DNA from: Spodoptera frugiperda
Taxonomy: Eukaryota; Arthropoda; Insecta; Lepidoptera; Noctuidae
Reading direction: 5' to 3'
Assembly: GCF_023101765.2 (NCBI RefSeq)
Contig: NC_064212.1
Span: 8,866,001-8,930,000, forward strand
DNA length: 64,000 bases
Every line of letters starts with the position of its first letter. Within the stretch, counting starts at the first letter, position 1. Positions 1 to 13,314 of the stretch are shown piece after piece. Position numbers and translations under genes: made by a program. The notes below the pieces were generated by a model. The model saw nothing but the letters and a program-made list of their open reading frames with translations, searched no databases and was not told the origin of the DNA.

Positions 1-3000
1 AGTTACCACCACTGAAGCGATCTCCAAAGGCCTAAAAACAAAAAAAATAATTATGCTACACAGTTTTATCAGATGGGGAAAAACCAAAAGAAAGTAAGTA
101 CATTCTTTATAAAGTACGTTATTTTTAGTTTGACTTCGATAAGTTTACCTTAGCTAAGTCGACGGCGATGTGTGAGCCGACATCAATACCGACTTCGTCA
201 GCCAATGTGACGGCACCAACAGGGAAGCCAAAGTTCTTGGTGAGACTGTCCAAAGTCTTAGGGTCAACTCCTTCTTGTAGCAGTCTGTGTAAACAAAGAC
301 AATACTATTAACATGTATCTTGAACGATTTTCAACAGTATCCAAGAGAAATTGTATGCAAAAAGTATTTCAGTTATTTCAACATCAACAGCCTATTAGTG
401 GCCACTGTTGACCAAAGGCCTTTTCTCACATGGATAAACTTTAAGGTGGTTTTTCTGTTATTTACTAAAGGAATAATAAAATGTACAAGTTAAATGTAAC
501 ACCTACTTTCATGTTATATGTAGATCGTAATTACAAGAGGTGTAGCTTTCAAATGTAAGTTTTAATGTAAAGTCTAGTTCCTAAGCTTCATACCTGACGG
601 CCTCACTAAGCATAGTAGAGAGAATACGAGTGGTGTAGAATCCAGGTCCGTCGCCAACAGTGATGACAACCTTGCCCTGGCGCAGGCCCACGCCCACCGC
701 GGCCGCCGCCGTGTCGTCACTGGTACCCGGGTGACGGATGATCTCCAGCAACTGCATCTTGTCCACAGGGGAGAAGTAGTGCATACCTGAGAAAATTATA
801 TTTCATTACAAATACAAATAAACTAGAAATGCACAACATAATAATTATTATAACGTTGTTGCCGGTGAGTTGTTAATTCAGACAAGATACTGATACACTT
901 ACCGATAACCTTGTCGGGACGAGTACTGCCGGCTGCGATCTTCGTGATGGGGATAGCGCTGGTGTTGGTGGCGAGGATAGCGTGCTTGGGGATCACAGCT
1001 TCGAGCTCCTTGATGACCTTGTGCTTGATGTTGATGTCCTCGAACACAGCCTCAATTACACAGTCACATTTGCTCATCTTCTCGTACTCAAGAGTTGGTA
1101 AGAGGTTAGCCAAGTACTTGTCCCTCTGCAGGCTAAAATAAATAGAACAAAAATTAAAAATCATACTTGTCTATAATAATACAGATGTTATAAAGATGTG
1201 GCTAATAAAATATATTCACCCAGTAATCCTCTTCCTTTTAACAGAGTTAGCCAATCCAGTTTGGATCTGGCCGACACCCCTGAAGAGACCAGCGTTGGTG
1301 GCATCCTTCATGACTACATGGTAACCTTTGTTGATGGACACTTGCACTATACCGGCACCCATCAGACCAGCGCCGAGCACTCCGATCTAAAGAAATAATT
1401 AGCTTTTATAGTGGCATGACAAAAATATTAATTTTGCATTTATTTTTTTGTGAATTCTACTTCTATCTAATGAGGTAAGTATAAATATTTCCTACCTATA
1501 GCATCCTTGATGAAGTTTTGGAAAACAGAAAGCAAAATGATAAAATGAAGCTAAATATTTACAATCAATGTAATGAGATAAATATGGTAATTTTGTACTC
1601 ACCGATTTGATATCAACTTTGGACTTTCCAAACCTGTTCTTCTTACATTCAGTCTGTCCTCTGAACAGTCCAATGAGACCTCTGCTCTGTGGAGTGACGG
1701 CGAGCTCGCCAAAGCCTTGAGCTTCAGCCTCGTAGCCAGCAGTGGGGCCTTTGTCGACACCAGTCCTTACCACATCAAGAATCTGAAAGAATTTTTTAAA
1801 TAGTAAAACACTATAAAATAATATTACGCTATTTATTCCAAGAAGAAGTAAATCACTTAAATCTACGCTAGTTATAAGACTTCTTGTAAAGGGTAGCAAG
1901 AATACTGCCAAAGCTAGGAGCGTGCTGTTCAGCTGAAAGTTATTCTATGCTTAACCCGGAGATAATTGACTAAAACTATAATTAAAAGTAACATGAGTTA
2001 AACTTACTTTCAGTGGTGCTGGGTAGAGACCACGAGAAGCTTTCATAACCTGCTCCTTGGCTTTGTTGAAGATCATGTTCTTCACCATATCCCATTGCAT
2101 CACACTGGCAGTGATTTTCTGAACTAATCCCTTCTTAGATCTATCTACTTTCATTTTGCCATTTGCAATGTCTCTTGCTACTTGAATGGCTACAGTCTCT
2201 AAGTATCTCATTGTGTTCTCTTCTGGGTTACCTAATCCTATGAATAATAAAAGAAGAAAATTATATTTCATATCTTGGAAAAGTCATGACATACAATAAT
2301 AGGATAGATGACTAATTTTTACTTTAATGTCGGTCTTGTACATTATTTTAAAATATTAGACACGTATTTTTTATTTTCTTATGGAAACAAATACTTTCGT
2401 AGATATTATATCGATTTGAAATATCGCGTGACGTCACTTGTATTGCATTTTATATTTAGAAATGACGTATTTGCTGCCGCTCTTAAACTTCAATTCGTTT
2501 TATTTAAGTATTATTATATGACAAAACAAAAAAAAAGTGTCTAAAATTTTTTCATTACCTAACTGCCGGACTAATTAGTTTTTTTATTAGCATACCCTGT
2601 CATTATCCATATTATATAATGTATAGTTATTTACCTGGACCAAGAGGGGAAACTAACAAATCAACTATTCCCAACTTCTTAGCCTTATCAGCTTTTACAG
2701 TCTTTCCAGTGAGAGCTAGGTCCAAAGTCGTGGGAACTGAAGTAAGTGCTGGCAACCTAAAAAACAAAATCATACATAAATTGTAACATTTTATCAAGAA
2801 TCGAGATGGTTCTATACAAATAGTAAATGTCCTTGAACTAAGTTCATTCATGTGATCCAATCTGACTTGGTAGTACATTATTTTAGTACTATATAAATTA
2901 ATTGTCAAGGACATATGAAAATATTTATATTTGTAAGTATGCACTCTTATCTATATCTCTTAGTTACATATATTTATTTATAATATGATTGTGCACAATA

Positions 3001-5383
3001 TTTGGCAACCTTGCTCTGAATATTATTTCATTGCCAACTATGTGATCTTATATAACTTGATCTTTGTCCAGGTCATGGTTATTTCCTTATTATATATATA
3101 TATCCTTATTTGTTACTATGACTCCTTTACAGTGAGATAAGTATGCTTTATTTTTATTCAAAGATTTGCTTTTAAATTATACTTATTAACTACTACCGCT
3201 TATTAGTTGAAAACTATATTGAATGATAATTTTATTACATTAAAATATTCCTTGTTTTTAATACTTATTAAATCAAGTTACAAATTACAATTATTATTAA
3301 TTATTTTACCTACATGATATTATTTAGTGTAGGGTACACAAGTAAAAATATAATTACCTTTGAGTACCACCACCTCCAGGCAGCAGTCCTAACATAACTT
3401 CTGGAAGACCAAATCCAGTCTTGGGATCCTTTACAGCGATACGGTAGTGGCAAGCCAGAGCTGTTTCCAAGCCACCACCAAGGCAGCTACCCTGGATAGC
3501 AGCGATGATAGGTTTACGTGACTTCTCAATTCTATGGAAAATTCCATGACCTGTAAAAATAATATATTTAAGTTACTCATTATATTAACATTATAATTAT
3601 TATAACAGTTCACACAATATAATATAAAATTTTCTATTACAATAGAACATTATCTGAGGCGCAGACTTAGTGCGATTACTTATTCTTACTCACTAAACAA
3701 ATGTTTAGTTATCCTCGTTGTTGGTATAAATAAATTGATTAAATATTGTTTATTTTTTTTTCTGATTTATTGTTTAAACAACAATAAATCATGATCGCTG
3801 AGAAGATTGCAATAATAGCAAGGGCATGTAACATTTTCAGAACTCACATTGTGTATAGTTTTCTCATATTTGTTCAATGATTTTTCTTTCTTGTGTGTTA
3901 AAATAACTCAGTGATTATAAATGATAACATGATTATTTTATTCATTGTTATTTTCTACAAAAAGAGTATCTATTGTTTGTTTATATATTAGCTATATAAA
4001 TTAATTAAATGTATAATATATATGTATATTTGTGAATTTTTATGATAATATTAAGTTGCTTTAATATTTTTTTAATCCTAAGTAATTATGTATATTTATA
4101 AAGTTTATATTTATAGTATATAATTTAATTATTTATATTACTTTTTATTTTGTGTATAATAACCAAAACAGCTAACAAATTAAGCTTTGTCAATGTCATG
4201 AAACTCTGTAATTCTCTTAAAAGATAAATGTCAACATCTCACGTAAAATCTATACTAATATTATAAAGCTGAAGAGTTTGTTTGTTTGTTTGATCGCGCT
4301 AATCTCAGGAACTACTGGTCCGATTTGAATAATTCTTTTTGTGTAGGATAGCGCATTTATCGAGGAAGGTTATAGGCTATAAATCATCACGCTACGATCA
4401 ATAGGAACCGAGCAGAGCGCGTGAAACCGCGCAGAAGTAGCTAGTTAGAAATCTGTATGCTTGAGCATACAAAATAGCCAATAAATCATTTTCATTAAAG
4501 ATTTAATATTTAAAGTAGTATCCTCATTTGATAAAATTAAAATTGATTAGAAGATTAATTCAATTACAAACCTCTTTTAGAGAGTGTCACAAATTCATCT
4601 TTGGTGTTGCATGCCTCCAGCATGGTGATGTCAGCTCCAGCGATGAAGCATCCTGGCTTGCCTGATATCAGGACTGCTGCTTGAATAGAGGGGTTTGATT
4701 CAATCTCATTAAGTACAGTTGTCACCTCATCCATAACAGCAGTATTCAAGGAATTCACCTGAAATTATCAATTCAAATCAGCAATGAGGTGTCATCAACC
4801 TTTTCTAATTGGTTTCCAACTGGAAACCAACATAACCAATTGGTCTACTATCTTTATTCAGATTAATAGAATTTTATGAGTTATGTGTTTTGATGACTAT
4901 GCTAATTAATAGGAATTCTAGATATATAACAGATGAACATAATGGACAAGAGAAACTGAAACATCAAGCAATGTTCAGTTTTGTTTTTAGCATTATGAAT
5001 TAATGGTTTGGTTGGAATATTTGGGGCATTTGCTTGGAATATTGTCATATGATAGATTTACCTTGGTATTAGGTGAATCAAGTGTAACCACATAAACGCC
5101 ATTGACGATTTTACACTTGGTATGCACCAGACTACCTGCTGCTGCAGCATAGTTTCTGCTGTGTAAACCTAAAATAATGATGAAAATGGCATTAATCAGA
5201 ATATAAAATAAGAACGACACTAAATATTTTCATATTTTTTACCAGCACTAAAACTATTGATAAAGTTTGCCGACGAATGAAATTATTGAGAAAGTCACAC
5301 AAGTAGTCCTTACCAGTTAAATATTTCAGATCCTTACGGGTCCTTAATATCTTAAGGGCACTAAATATTTTACTGTTCGACAT
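1..5383 (-). CDS. HADHA: Trifunctional enzyme alpha subunit, mitochondrial (3' end outside window)
   Basis: This is the long-chain enoyl-CoA hydratase / 3-hydroxyacyl-CoA dehydrogenase of mitochondrial beta-oxidation; it pairs with the beta thiolase subunit. I read 12 coding exons on the minus strand: 5314-5383, 5062-5168, 4572-4758, 3358-3550, 2635-2756, 2008-2231, 1603-1782, 1220-1386, 903-1132, 594-786, 149-284 and 1-31. All junctions are GT-AG and the frames join. About 613 of the usual ~760 residues are visible. The start at 5383 opens a basic, Arg/Lys-rich presequence. The crotonase domain shows KPGCFIAGADI, the two catalytic Glu contexts (GGGLETA and GLPEVMLG) and PGGGGTQRLP. The dehydrogenase domain shows the NAD-binding GAGLMGAG in exon 8 and the catalytic His in MHYFSPV across exons 9-10. 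The divergent neighbour is the DHHC enzyme. No damage is seen. Identification is very secure; only the C-terminal ~150 residues are missing. Confidence 0.96.
4249..4444. mobile_element. Short nonautonomous Helitron-like element
   Basis: This 196-bp insert lies in the HADHA intron between exons 3 and 4. It begins with TC straight after an A and ends in CTAG straight before a T, which is Helitron usage. A subterminal CGCG...CGCG stem lies about 12 bases before the end. The opening 'tctatactaatattataaag' is one I recall from Lepidopteran Lep1-type Helitrons; that match is memory, not a search. There is no coding potential. Confidence 0.5.
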
Positions 5384-6185
5384 GATTAAAAGTTGTATAT
5401 ACTATTAAAAACTAAATAAACGATGAAATAAAACTACTAATTAAATAATTTTGGACCCAGACTTTGAACCTAAACTTTCGTCGTGATGTGGGAAGTTAAA
5501 GGGGGTGAAGGAGGCAGAGGAGGGTGCGGCGCAGACGTCAAATAGAATAGCCGCCACTTTTTTTGTTTCAATGAGAATTCAAATACTAGTCTTTTAGAAA
5601 AACAAATTTTAATATTTAGTTATTTCTTTTTGACTTCATTGATAAATAAAAGATTGTATTTCTTTGTCAAAATGTACATAAAATTATTTAGCTTACTATA
5701 ATATAATGGGAGTTCCAAGGAAGTTCAAGTGAGAATTTTGGTGAGAATACGCCCGGTCCATTGACCCATTGACAAGGAGAAGGAGCTGAGGAGGAGTGAA
5801 AACATGACAGACAATGTCAATGTCAAGTTAATATTATCAACAATGATTACAATGAAATGATTTATTGAAATTATAAGTTTTTTAATATGTTTTTAATGTA
5901 GTATATTAAATTTATAACGTGTCGTTTACATACATTTATATCAAAATAACAGACACAGGTAGAAACCCTAAGTAACACCTAAATTTTCGGTTAATTCACA
6001 ATAAATTATTGTTACTGCAATAGAAAGTTGAAATTAACATTTGTTTTATAATTCTATTCTATTTAGTTATTAGTATTATGGTAATAACTATATTTCCAAC
6101 TTTTCTGTTTTAGGTACACCATACAATACAGTAATGGTAAATTATTAAACAAAAATAGGAGACCAAGATTTTATTCTAGGACAAA
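5384..6185. other. Divergent intergenic region between HADHA and the DHHC gene
   Basis: The two genes are head-to-head with 802 bp between start codons, so both promoters must lie here or in 5' leaders. A purine-rich GGAGGCAGAGGAGGG stretch lies at about 5507-5524. A 3' splice site (ttctgttttag, ending near 6112) suggests that the DHHC transcript has a spliced 5' UTR. I could not place a TATA box or initiator. Confidence 0.5.
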
Positions 6186-7034
6186 ATGCTTATGAAATTG
6201 GAGTTTATAAAAAATAAACAGTTGAGAAGGCTGGCAGAACATACCTTTTATATCGCCATTACTTTAATACTTATACCATCATTCCTTTACTTCGAACTAT
6301 GCATTGTATTACCAACAATAGTGGAGCAGTGGAGCTTTGCGTTCTATTGTCATATAGCCTGTGCAACGTTTCTGTTACTTAATATCATGGGCAATATGAT
6401 CTATGGGATGTTTACAAATACTACAATAAGAGGTAGAAACCTTGAAGGATTCAATAAGGCGGACTGGACATTTTGTAGTGTGTGTGAATGTTTGAGACCA
6501 CCGCGAGCTTGGCACTGTGACACATGTGATATCTGTACTTTAAAAAGAGACCACCACTGCACATTTTTCGCATGTTGCATAGGGTACTTTAATCATAGAT
6601 ATTTTATGCTATTCACTTTTTATATCTTTGTAGCTATGTTATACTCTTTATTTTACAATATAAAATTTGTATCTGAATTCATAACATGGAACCATGGACT
6701 GATATTGGTTAAATTTATCTGTCCACTAGCTAGTATTGTTATTGACTTTGGAGATGAAAGTCTTTATGTTTTCTTGGTAGTCATAAATGTGTTAGTTGGC
6801 CTTTTCACTGGATTTTTATTCATATACCATTTCAATAACTTACTTAAAGGAAGATTGGTTTATGAAAGTAAAACTTATACCAAAGATTTTATCCATAACA
6901 GGGGTTGGAAGCTAAATTTGACAGAAGTTTTTGGGGAGAGATGGTATCTGACTTGGATTTCTCCCTTCATCCATAGTAAATTACCAGGTAATGGCATTGA
7001 ATGGAATGTAGAAGATAAGTACAAATTGTATTAA
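6186..7034 (+). CDS. DHHC-type palmitoyltransferase, ZDHHC24-like
   Basis: This 282-residue protein is encoded without a coding intron. It should be a multi-pass membrane S-acyltransferase that palmitoylates cysteines, probably in the ER or Golgi. Hydrophobic segments lie at about 21-44, 51-73, 139-165 and 193-215, with the cysteine-rich domain between the second and third. In that domain, FCSVC (96-100), PPRAWHC (105-111), C114 and C117 bind zinc, and RDHHC (121-125) is the catalytic motif. The residues after DHHC read TFFACCIGYFNHRYF, not the usual PWVNNCVGxxNxRxF. Loss of the Pro-Trp is typical of ZDHHC24 and its insect paralogues, as I recall them. The first ATG is used; a second lies two codons later. 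The short C-terminus has no extra domain. Poly(A) signals follow at 7417 and 7633. Family assignment is firm; the exact orthologue is not. Confidence 0.9.
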   Translation: MLMKLEFIKNKQLRRLAEHTFYIAITLILIPSFLYFELCIVLPTIVEQWSFAFYCHIACATFLLLNIMGNMIYGMFTNTTIRGRNLEGFNKADWTFCSVCECLRPPRAWHCDTCDICTLKRDHHCTFFACCIGYFNHRYFMLFTFYIFVAMLYSLFYNIKFVSEFITWNHGLILVKFICPLASIVIDFGDESLYVFLVVINVLVGLFTGFLFIYHFNNLLKGRLVYESKTYTKDFIHNRGWKLNLTEVFGERWYLTWISPFIHSKLPGNGIEWNVEDKYKLY

Positions 7035-7416
7035 TGAGCTTTCTAAGGAAGTAGATTTATACAACACTGAATTACATGCCACTATAATTATGTTATATAC
7101 TGCATAGCAGGAAATCAACGAAAGATTCAGTAATTATAAGAATATGATCTGAAGTTTTTGGAAAACTATTTGCATTTGTTTTGTTTCCAAATTATTGTTT
7201 TACCTATTCATCATCAGATAAGGCAATCATGTTATTGTAGTACTCAATATGATGAGTCATTAACAACAAGGTACTTAATGTCATTGATCATGAACAATAT
7301 ATGTAATATGTGATTATATTGGTGCCATTAAAAATATCTAATGAGATTATACTCATATATTTTATTAACATGTAATAATAATTGCCTTACAAAGTGATAT
7401 GCAAAACTAAGATAGG

Positions 7417-7638
7417 AATAAAATAGTATTATTATACACAAGTAAAATATTTTACAAAAGCACAAATGGTTGTTATACCAACTAAATGTTATATTTGTAC
7501 TTATTAAAGTCTACTTAAAATTAATATACTTATATTAAATGTATAACAGCATTTACAACATTTTAGAATAATAATAAATGAGACTTGTTGTTCATTGTAT
7601 AATATATTTAATTCACCAGTGTAAAGTGTGGCAATAAA
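7417..7638 (+). terminator. Poly(A) signals of the DHHC gene
   Basis: AATAAA hexamers occur at 7417-7422 and 7633-7638, about 380 and 600 bp after the stop codon. They lie just before the 3' end of the convergent MFSD1 gene, so the two 3' UTRs may nearly meet. Confidence 0.45.
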
Positions 7639-7756
7639 GATTTTACACATTGATATTTTGTTATTAATTTAAAGAAGTTAAAATAATTTTCTAAATCTGT
7701 AAAAATACGTACTAATAATTATTTACATGTATTATAGGAAAAAATTACCGAGATCT

Positions 7757-10700
7757 CTATTCCCTTTCTGAAATATTACTATTTGGTAGTATTTGTGCTA
7801 AGTATCTACTGCGTATCCTATCAGACTGGGCCTGGGCGACGTCTCGTGGATTAATAGGCGTCTGATCTTGCGCCGCATCTGACGGTCTTCGTGAATCAGT
7901 TTCCTCTTGATCTGTAAAGTCTTCATTGTCTAATAGATTTGCTGTTTCGTCAGTTCGTGTAACCCTGCAACAATAACAATTTTAACGTGAATAAATGTGG
8001 ATAAGTCCATAAATAAAATGTACACCAAGTGTATATTTAAACTTACGCAGACTTTGTAGACTCCCTCATGCTTGGTGACATGTTCAGGACTCCATTGTTT
8101 GCTGAGTCAATGATGTATATAAGTACAGCCGCAATGAGTGATACTGGAAATAAAGTTCATATTAGGTAAAACAATTTGCCAATTACCAACTTATGTGAAA
8201 CTTAAAGTTGAGTATTTTAACTATCATACCAAAGAGACATCCTAAGAAGAACATTTCTAGCATTAAGTATCCATATTTGTCAACAATCATTCCTGCAAAG
8301 ATTATGACTGTAGCTAGGCCCATGTTCTGCACTGCTTGACATCTGAAAATACACAAAAACAAATCATTAACTTCTATATTTCCCAACATGTATCATAAAC
8401 TTTACAACCTTGACTTTCAGTTATTTGATTACACAAACAAAGCAACCATGCGTTTGATATTACATGTTAAGTGAATCTAATAGCCATGTAAAGCTATATG
8501 TTATGATTCTTATGACTACAAGGGTATTGGAGCAAAACTTAAATAAAAATCTTACATTCCATATGCAGTTCCTAATTGGTTTTCTGGAACAATTAGAGCT
8601 ACCAGTGGCCATAGACCACTAGCCAGTAGGGAATAAGAGATGCCCAATGATATCTGAAAAATAAGAAACCTTTAATAGTAGAAAATGTACGCCAAAAATA
8701 ATATATGGAGTTATTAAATTAGTTTAGTTTCTTACCACACCAATGTATGGGTTGAAGAATGTAAAAGCCAACATAAAATGTGCACCAATTGTTGTCACAA
8801 TGCTGATTATAACCCACGTCATATTTCTGCCTGTCTTGTCAATGAGAATGCCAAAGAATGGACTTAGAGCTGCTGATAGCAGATAAACCATGGAATTAAC
8901 GTTGTTCGCCTCTTGTGGCAAGAAATCGAATTTCCGCTCGAAGAATAATCTGAAATCATGAGAATATTAATTGTTATTTAAATTCATATTGTTGAATTTT
9001 AAGACTTGAAATATTAACAAAAAAAAAAACATTACACAAAAGTACACAAATGGGTAATTTAGATAAATCGTAAAATCTAGACAGTTACTCACTTTCCCAA
9101 GGCAATAAATGGAAAGATGGCTAGATAGTAAGCCACACAAATTACAGACAACAACCAAAACACTGATTTAAAATGTCTAATGTCTGTTAGGTGGAAGGGT
9201 TCATTGTTGCTTTGTTCATCTTGTCTTCCGAGAATTTTTTCAGCTCTATAATCCATCCAGCCAAGAATCACGCCACAAATAAGGGACACAAAGCAAGTTA
9301 GTGAGGCTGAAAATATAGATTATATTAATAAAGGAATGCTAAAGGGTTTATGACAATTATACATGGATATATAGATTATAGTAATACAAACCTAGGAACA
9401 ATGTAACTCCCAATCTTTCATACCCTCCATAATATGTGGAAACCCATCTGTAAACAGGTTCCATCACCCAGAAATTGACAGTACTTCCGAAACGGGAGAA
9501 TGATAACTGTAGTCCAAATACCATGTTAAGTTCCTTCCCTTTAAACCAAAGAACGACATAGTTGTTTACTACCACTTGTAGAGATTCTCCTCCGATTCTG
9601 AAAAAAATAGATAATGTTTATTCACTTTTACGTATATAGTAAAAGAAAATATATTACAACAAATGTTTTAAATACAGTCTGTAGAAGTGGGCAACTTCAA
9701 TAAGTTTAAGAAGGGTCCTTGATGTTTGTATCTTATCATTTATTTATTGATTCATAAGCAATCATTATGAATTATTTATATACAATAATTCTATGGGAAA
9801 TAGAAAAAAATTACTTAAAAATGCGTATTTTTTCTGATACATACCCAAACACAAATCTACCAAGTATCATCAACCAAAATGCGTTAATATACACTCCGAA
9901 CGCAAATATAACTGCTCCAATAAACACAATTGTCATATAAATCACTGTGCCCAATCTTACGCCAAAGTACCTGAAATTAAACAGAAATTCTAAATTTCAT
10001 TATGTCAATAAACAGTGTCAATAATATTGAGGCCACACATGTTGCTATGTATTCATAACATTCTCAATATTTCAATAATATAATTGGACTCAATAGGGTC
10101 ACAGATATTGTAAACATCATATCATTTGCTCTTGATACATAATATTCTCTATACATAATATATTATGCAGTGCAGTGTGCATACTGTTCTAAATACCTAA
10201 TGATAAAATGTAATTTGTTTTGTCAATGTTGAAACAGGATAGGACTACATTGTTTATTGCATTCATAAATTATTCTTCATTAATCATAATGCTATATAAG
10301 TATGTAGGTATATTAGTAATGTGTGCTCATTAGTAAAAACAAACATGCTTTATTTAGTTATCATTTAAAAACATTAATTTGACTCCTATTACATTAGCAT
10401 TAAGTGGCATTAACTACAGTACTGATATAAAGTGAGGTAATATAAAATACACCCACTTTTTAAGTCCACTGTTTATTTGCTGATACACTGATATTGTCTA
10501 AATAACACATTTGATTGTATATATTTAGGTATATTGATTGCACTTAGGTGCACTTTAGGTATATTGATATATTAGTGGTATATAACGAACTGTTCATATT
10601 ATAATTCAAATGAAAGTAATAAATTTTCACATTTTATTTGCTACAACTCAAACAAAGCAAGGGAGAGCATTTCAGCAATAATTATGTTCTATTAGTTTCA

Positions 10701-11337
10701 AATTATAATTAGTTGGAATTCTGCATACCCCTAGATTGAAAAAGTGTTAATTTTAAACAAATATATATAAACTCTGTATACATAATTGTGTTAGCGGTCA
10801 TAATGAGATAAACAAAATACTAATTATTATGAAACATACCTATCAACAAGATAACCGCCTATGAAACACAATATCACATTTGGCCATGAGTATATTGAGT
10901 AAAGCAAAGCAAACTGGGATGTGTTCAAGTGTGAATCATCTTTGAAGTTGTCAGCCAATGCACCGGGAGTATCGTAACAAAAGTATGAACCTGAAACAGG
11001 AAAATTGTTCTTATCACCACTATTATCCTAGGAAGGTCAAACAAAACAATAAAATTTGTTATTTAAAACAATTTATAATAACAATTAACTTAATATTAAC
11101 TATTAACTTTGGTTTAGCTTTTGAATACATTCAATGAGGGTCCATTGTATTGACAACAATAGACCCCTATCTCTACAACTTTATTACAATTTAGAAACTC
11201 ATTGTTAACTTACCAAAACAAAGGAAGCACATTAGCAATAGTGCAAAAAATCGATGGACTCTATTAGCTGGGTGACACCATGATGTGGGCTGCAGCATGG
11301 TGGGCCGGTTACTCCCACTGGTTTCTGGAGCCTCCAT
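7757..11337 (-). CDS. MFSD1: MFSD1-like lysosomal major facilitator
   Basis: I assemble 10 exons on the minus strand: 11214-11337, 10840-10990, 9845-9970, 9392-9597, 9093-9306, 8736-8949, 8556-8653, 8230-8342, 8047-8143 and 7757-7964. All have GT-AG borders and agree in phase, giving 1551 nt (516 aa). MFSD1 is a 12-helix lysosomal transporter; mammalian MFSD1 exports dipeptides and needs the partner GLMP. The family marks are LLLMCFLCFGSYFCYD at the first helix, GGYLVDRYFGVRLG (the MFS loop), GRFVFGIGGESLQVV at helix 4-5, and NQLGTAYG in the second half. The mammalian N-terminal dileucine sorting signal is absent, but ETANLL in the C-terminal tail (7931-7948) fits the [DE]xxxL[LI] rule. The tail from about residue 450 is acidic and disordered. 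The start at 11337 matches the short cytosolic N-terminus of the family. Confidence 0.94.
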
Positions 11338-13314
11338 TCTTATCACTTTACTTTTTTATGAAACTTAAAGCTTTTAACTACAATAAACTTATTTTGAAGC
11401 AAATACGTAGATACCCTTGTAGTGCATCCATTCACTTTGCTTGCTATGATAGGTTTATTTTACTATGATAACACTGGCGTTTACTGGTGCCTACAATAAA
11501 TGCTAGTAACTAAAAAAAGTATCAAGGAAACAACAATGCACAATTTCACTGACTAATTTTATCTTTTGATTGCGCAGCACTTTTAACAATGAATTGTCAA
11601 AAAGTCACATTATTTCTATATCGTATCAGGTTGAGGCTTAATTGATTATTAAAAACAATTGTCGAAATTAATACACATCGACGTCTGATCCCGATAATGC
11701 AATGGTGTTTTGTTGAATGAGAAATAATAATTTGTAATCACGTCAACAATTCAACATTCAACAAGCTGTCAATGTCAGTTGTCACATAAAACGAATGTCA
11801 TTAGTGTTTTTATTATAAAGTTATAGAACATAGTATTTTTGCTATGATGCATAAGGAGTTCCAAATATTTTAAAGTATTTTATAATTAGATTATTTATAA
11901 GAAAATTCAAATATTTTATTTGCATGTATAAGAGTATATTAATAATTATTTCTGGCATAATCAGATAAACGATATGCAACGGTAAAAACCGCACTCAATA
12001 AAACACTTTTGTACTTTTTGTAAATAGAAGCAATTTTTGTTTAGAAGTTAAACTAAAACAATTAAAAATAATTTCCTTCTATCATATCACTTAGGATTAC
12101 GAAAAGAAAAGGATTTAATACTATTCTTTTCTGGTAACAAACTCAAAATTATCATATCACAAACCAATTTGAATGTTTTATTTATAATAATACAAATTGG
12201 TAGTTGTTTCATATCGGTGCTTAACCTATAATATGTTTCATAAACAGGTTATTTAACTACTACGCTAATCATACAAATTTCTGGTGAAATGATGGATCTT
12301 CAAGGCGCGCGCGGAACGCAACGTGCTATTTACTCGGGTTTGGTTTTTGTCGAGCGACGAGCTACCCTTGCTCGCCGTTCTAAAGCTCGTGCTTACGATG
12401 AAGGAGAAGACGACATCCCAGTCCCCTCGCTGCTCACCATGACCTGAACCAGAACCGGACGCCAAAAAGTTGCGGTCACCGACCATATCTCTGAGGACAC
12501 GACGGTGATCAACCTATGCAGGACACCCACCGTGTCCTACGGGCGGTACTCGCAGTGATGACACCCGGACGTTTTCTCCCGCCCAATCAGAAACAGGTAC
12601 CTACCCCTGAAACTCCGCGTCAGGCGGTAGGTGAGGACGCCGTAGCATCTCTCAAGCCACTCTTCAAAGAGAATACTTACCGCTGCAATGACAGAGAGCT
12701 GTACGTAGGTACCACTACCTACTACTTACTTACTATAAAAAATAACTTTCACTTAATTAAACTTAAAGTAAGGTACCTACCTAAAGTAGGTACTTAAAGT
12801 GAGTATTGTGTTTGTTTGTCATGTAGGTATTTCGATTTTGGTTTTCCCAGTTTTCAGCTAAGGATTTTTATTAATAAGTTCCTTAAGTAGAGAGTAGTGT
12901 TTTCTGAACAGTCTTCGAACCCGTCCCAGGACATAACATCCAAATACCATATAGGTAAATTCAAATTTATGAGACTACAAATTTTGGCTAACTTCGGCCA
13001 AAGTATCTACAGAAAGCTCTCTTGGCACAGAACAGTAACAGATCACCAACTGACCTACTAACAATGGAAGCGAATTCAGCACTTCTGATGTGCATTCTGA
13101 AATAAAAAATCGACAAAATTACAGTAGGTGTTTCAGGTTTGTACCTACTAAGAATATGGAATCTTCAGACAAATCAAATCGTTAATAAGGAACATGAAAT
13201 GTTTGTCTACTGTATTGCATTACTTAAACATTTTATATGGGACAAGTAATGTAAGAAGCAGTGTTGTAGGTACATAAGTTGTTGTGGCGACAATGTGGCG
13301 GTAGCAGCGGTAGT
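11338..13314. other. Intergenic region between MFSD1 and junctophilin
   Basis: These genes are also divergent. Apart from the R1-like LINE relic at 12335-12572, this AT-rich stretch holds no open frame I can support. Both upstream promoters are expected here. Confidence 0.5.
12335..12572 (-). mobile_element. Degraded R1-like LINE, ORF2 C-terminal end
   Basis: Read on the minus strand, this aligns by eye to the better copy at 50049-50616. Both share the blocks 'cagtgatgacacccgg', 'cgtgtcct.cgggcggt', 'gaccacatccctgaggacac' and 'gagctacccttgctcgccgt'. In the intact copy this part encodes the C-terminal CCHC region and tail of ORF2. Here the frame is broken and part of the zinc-finger segment is gone. 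Confidence 0.7.

Noticed and set aside
3095..3110. TA dinucleotide run in a HADHA intron
   Set aside because: A short simple repeat, ordinary in AT-rich introns.
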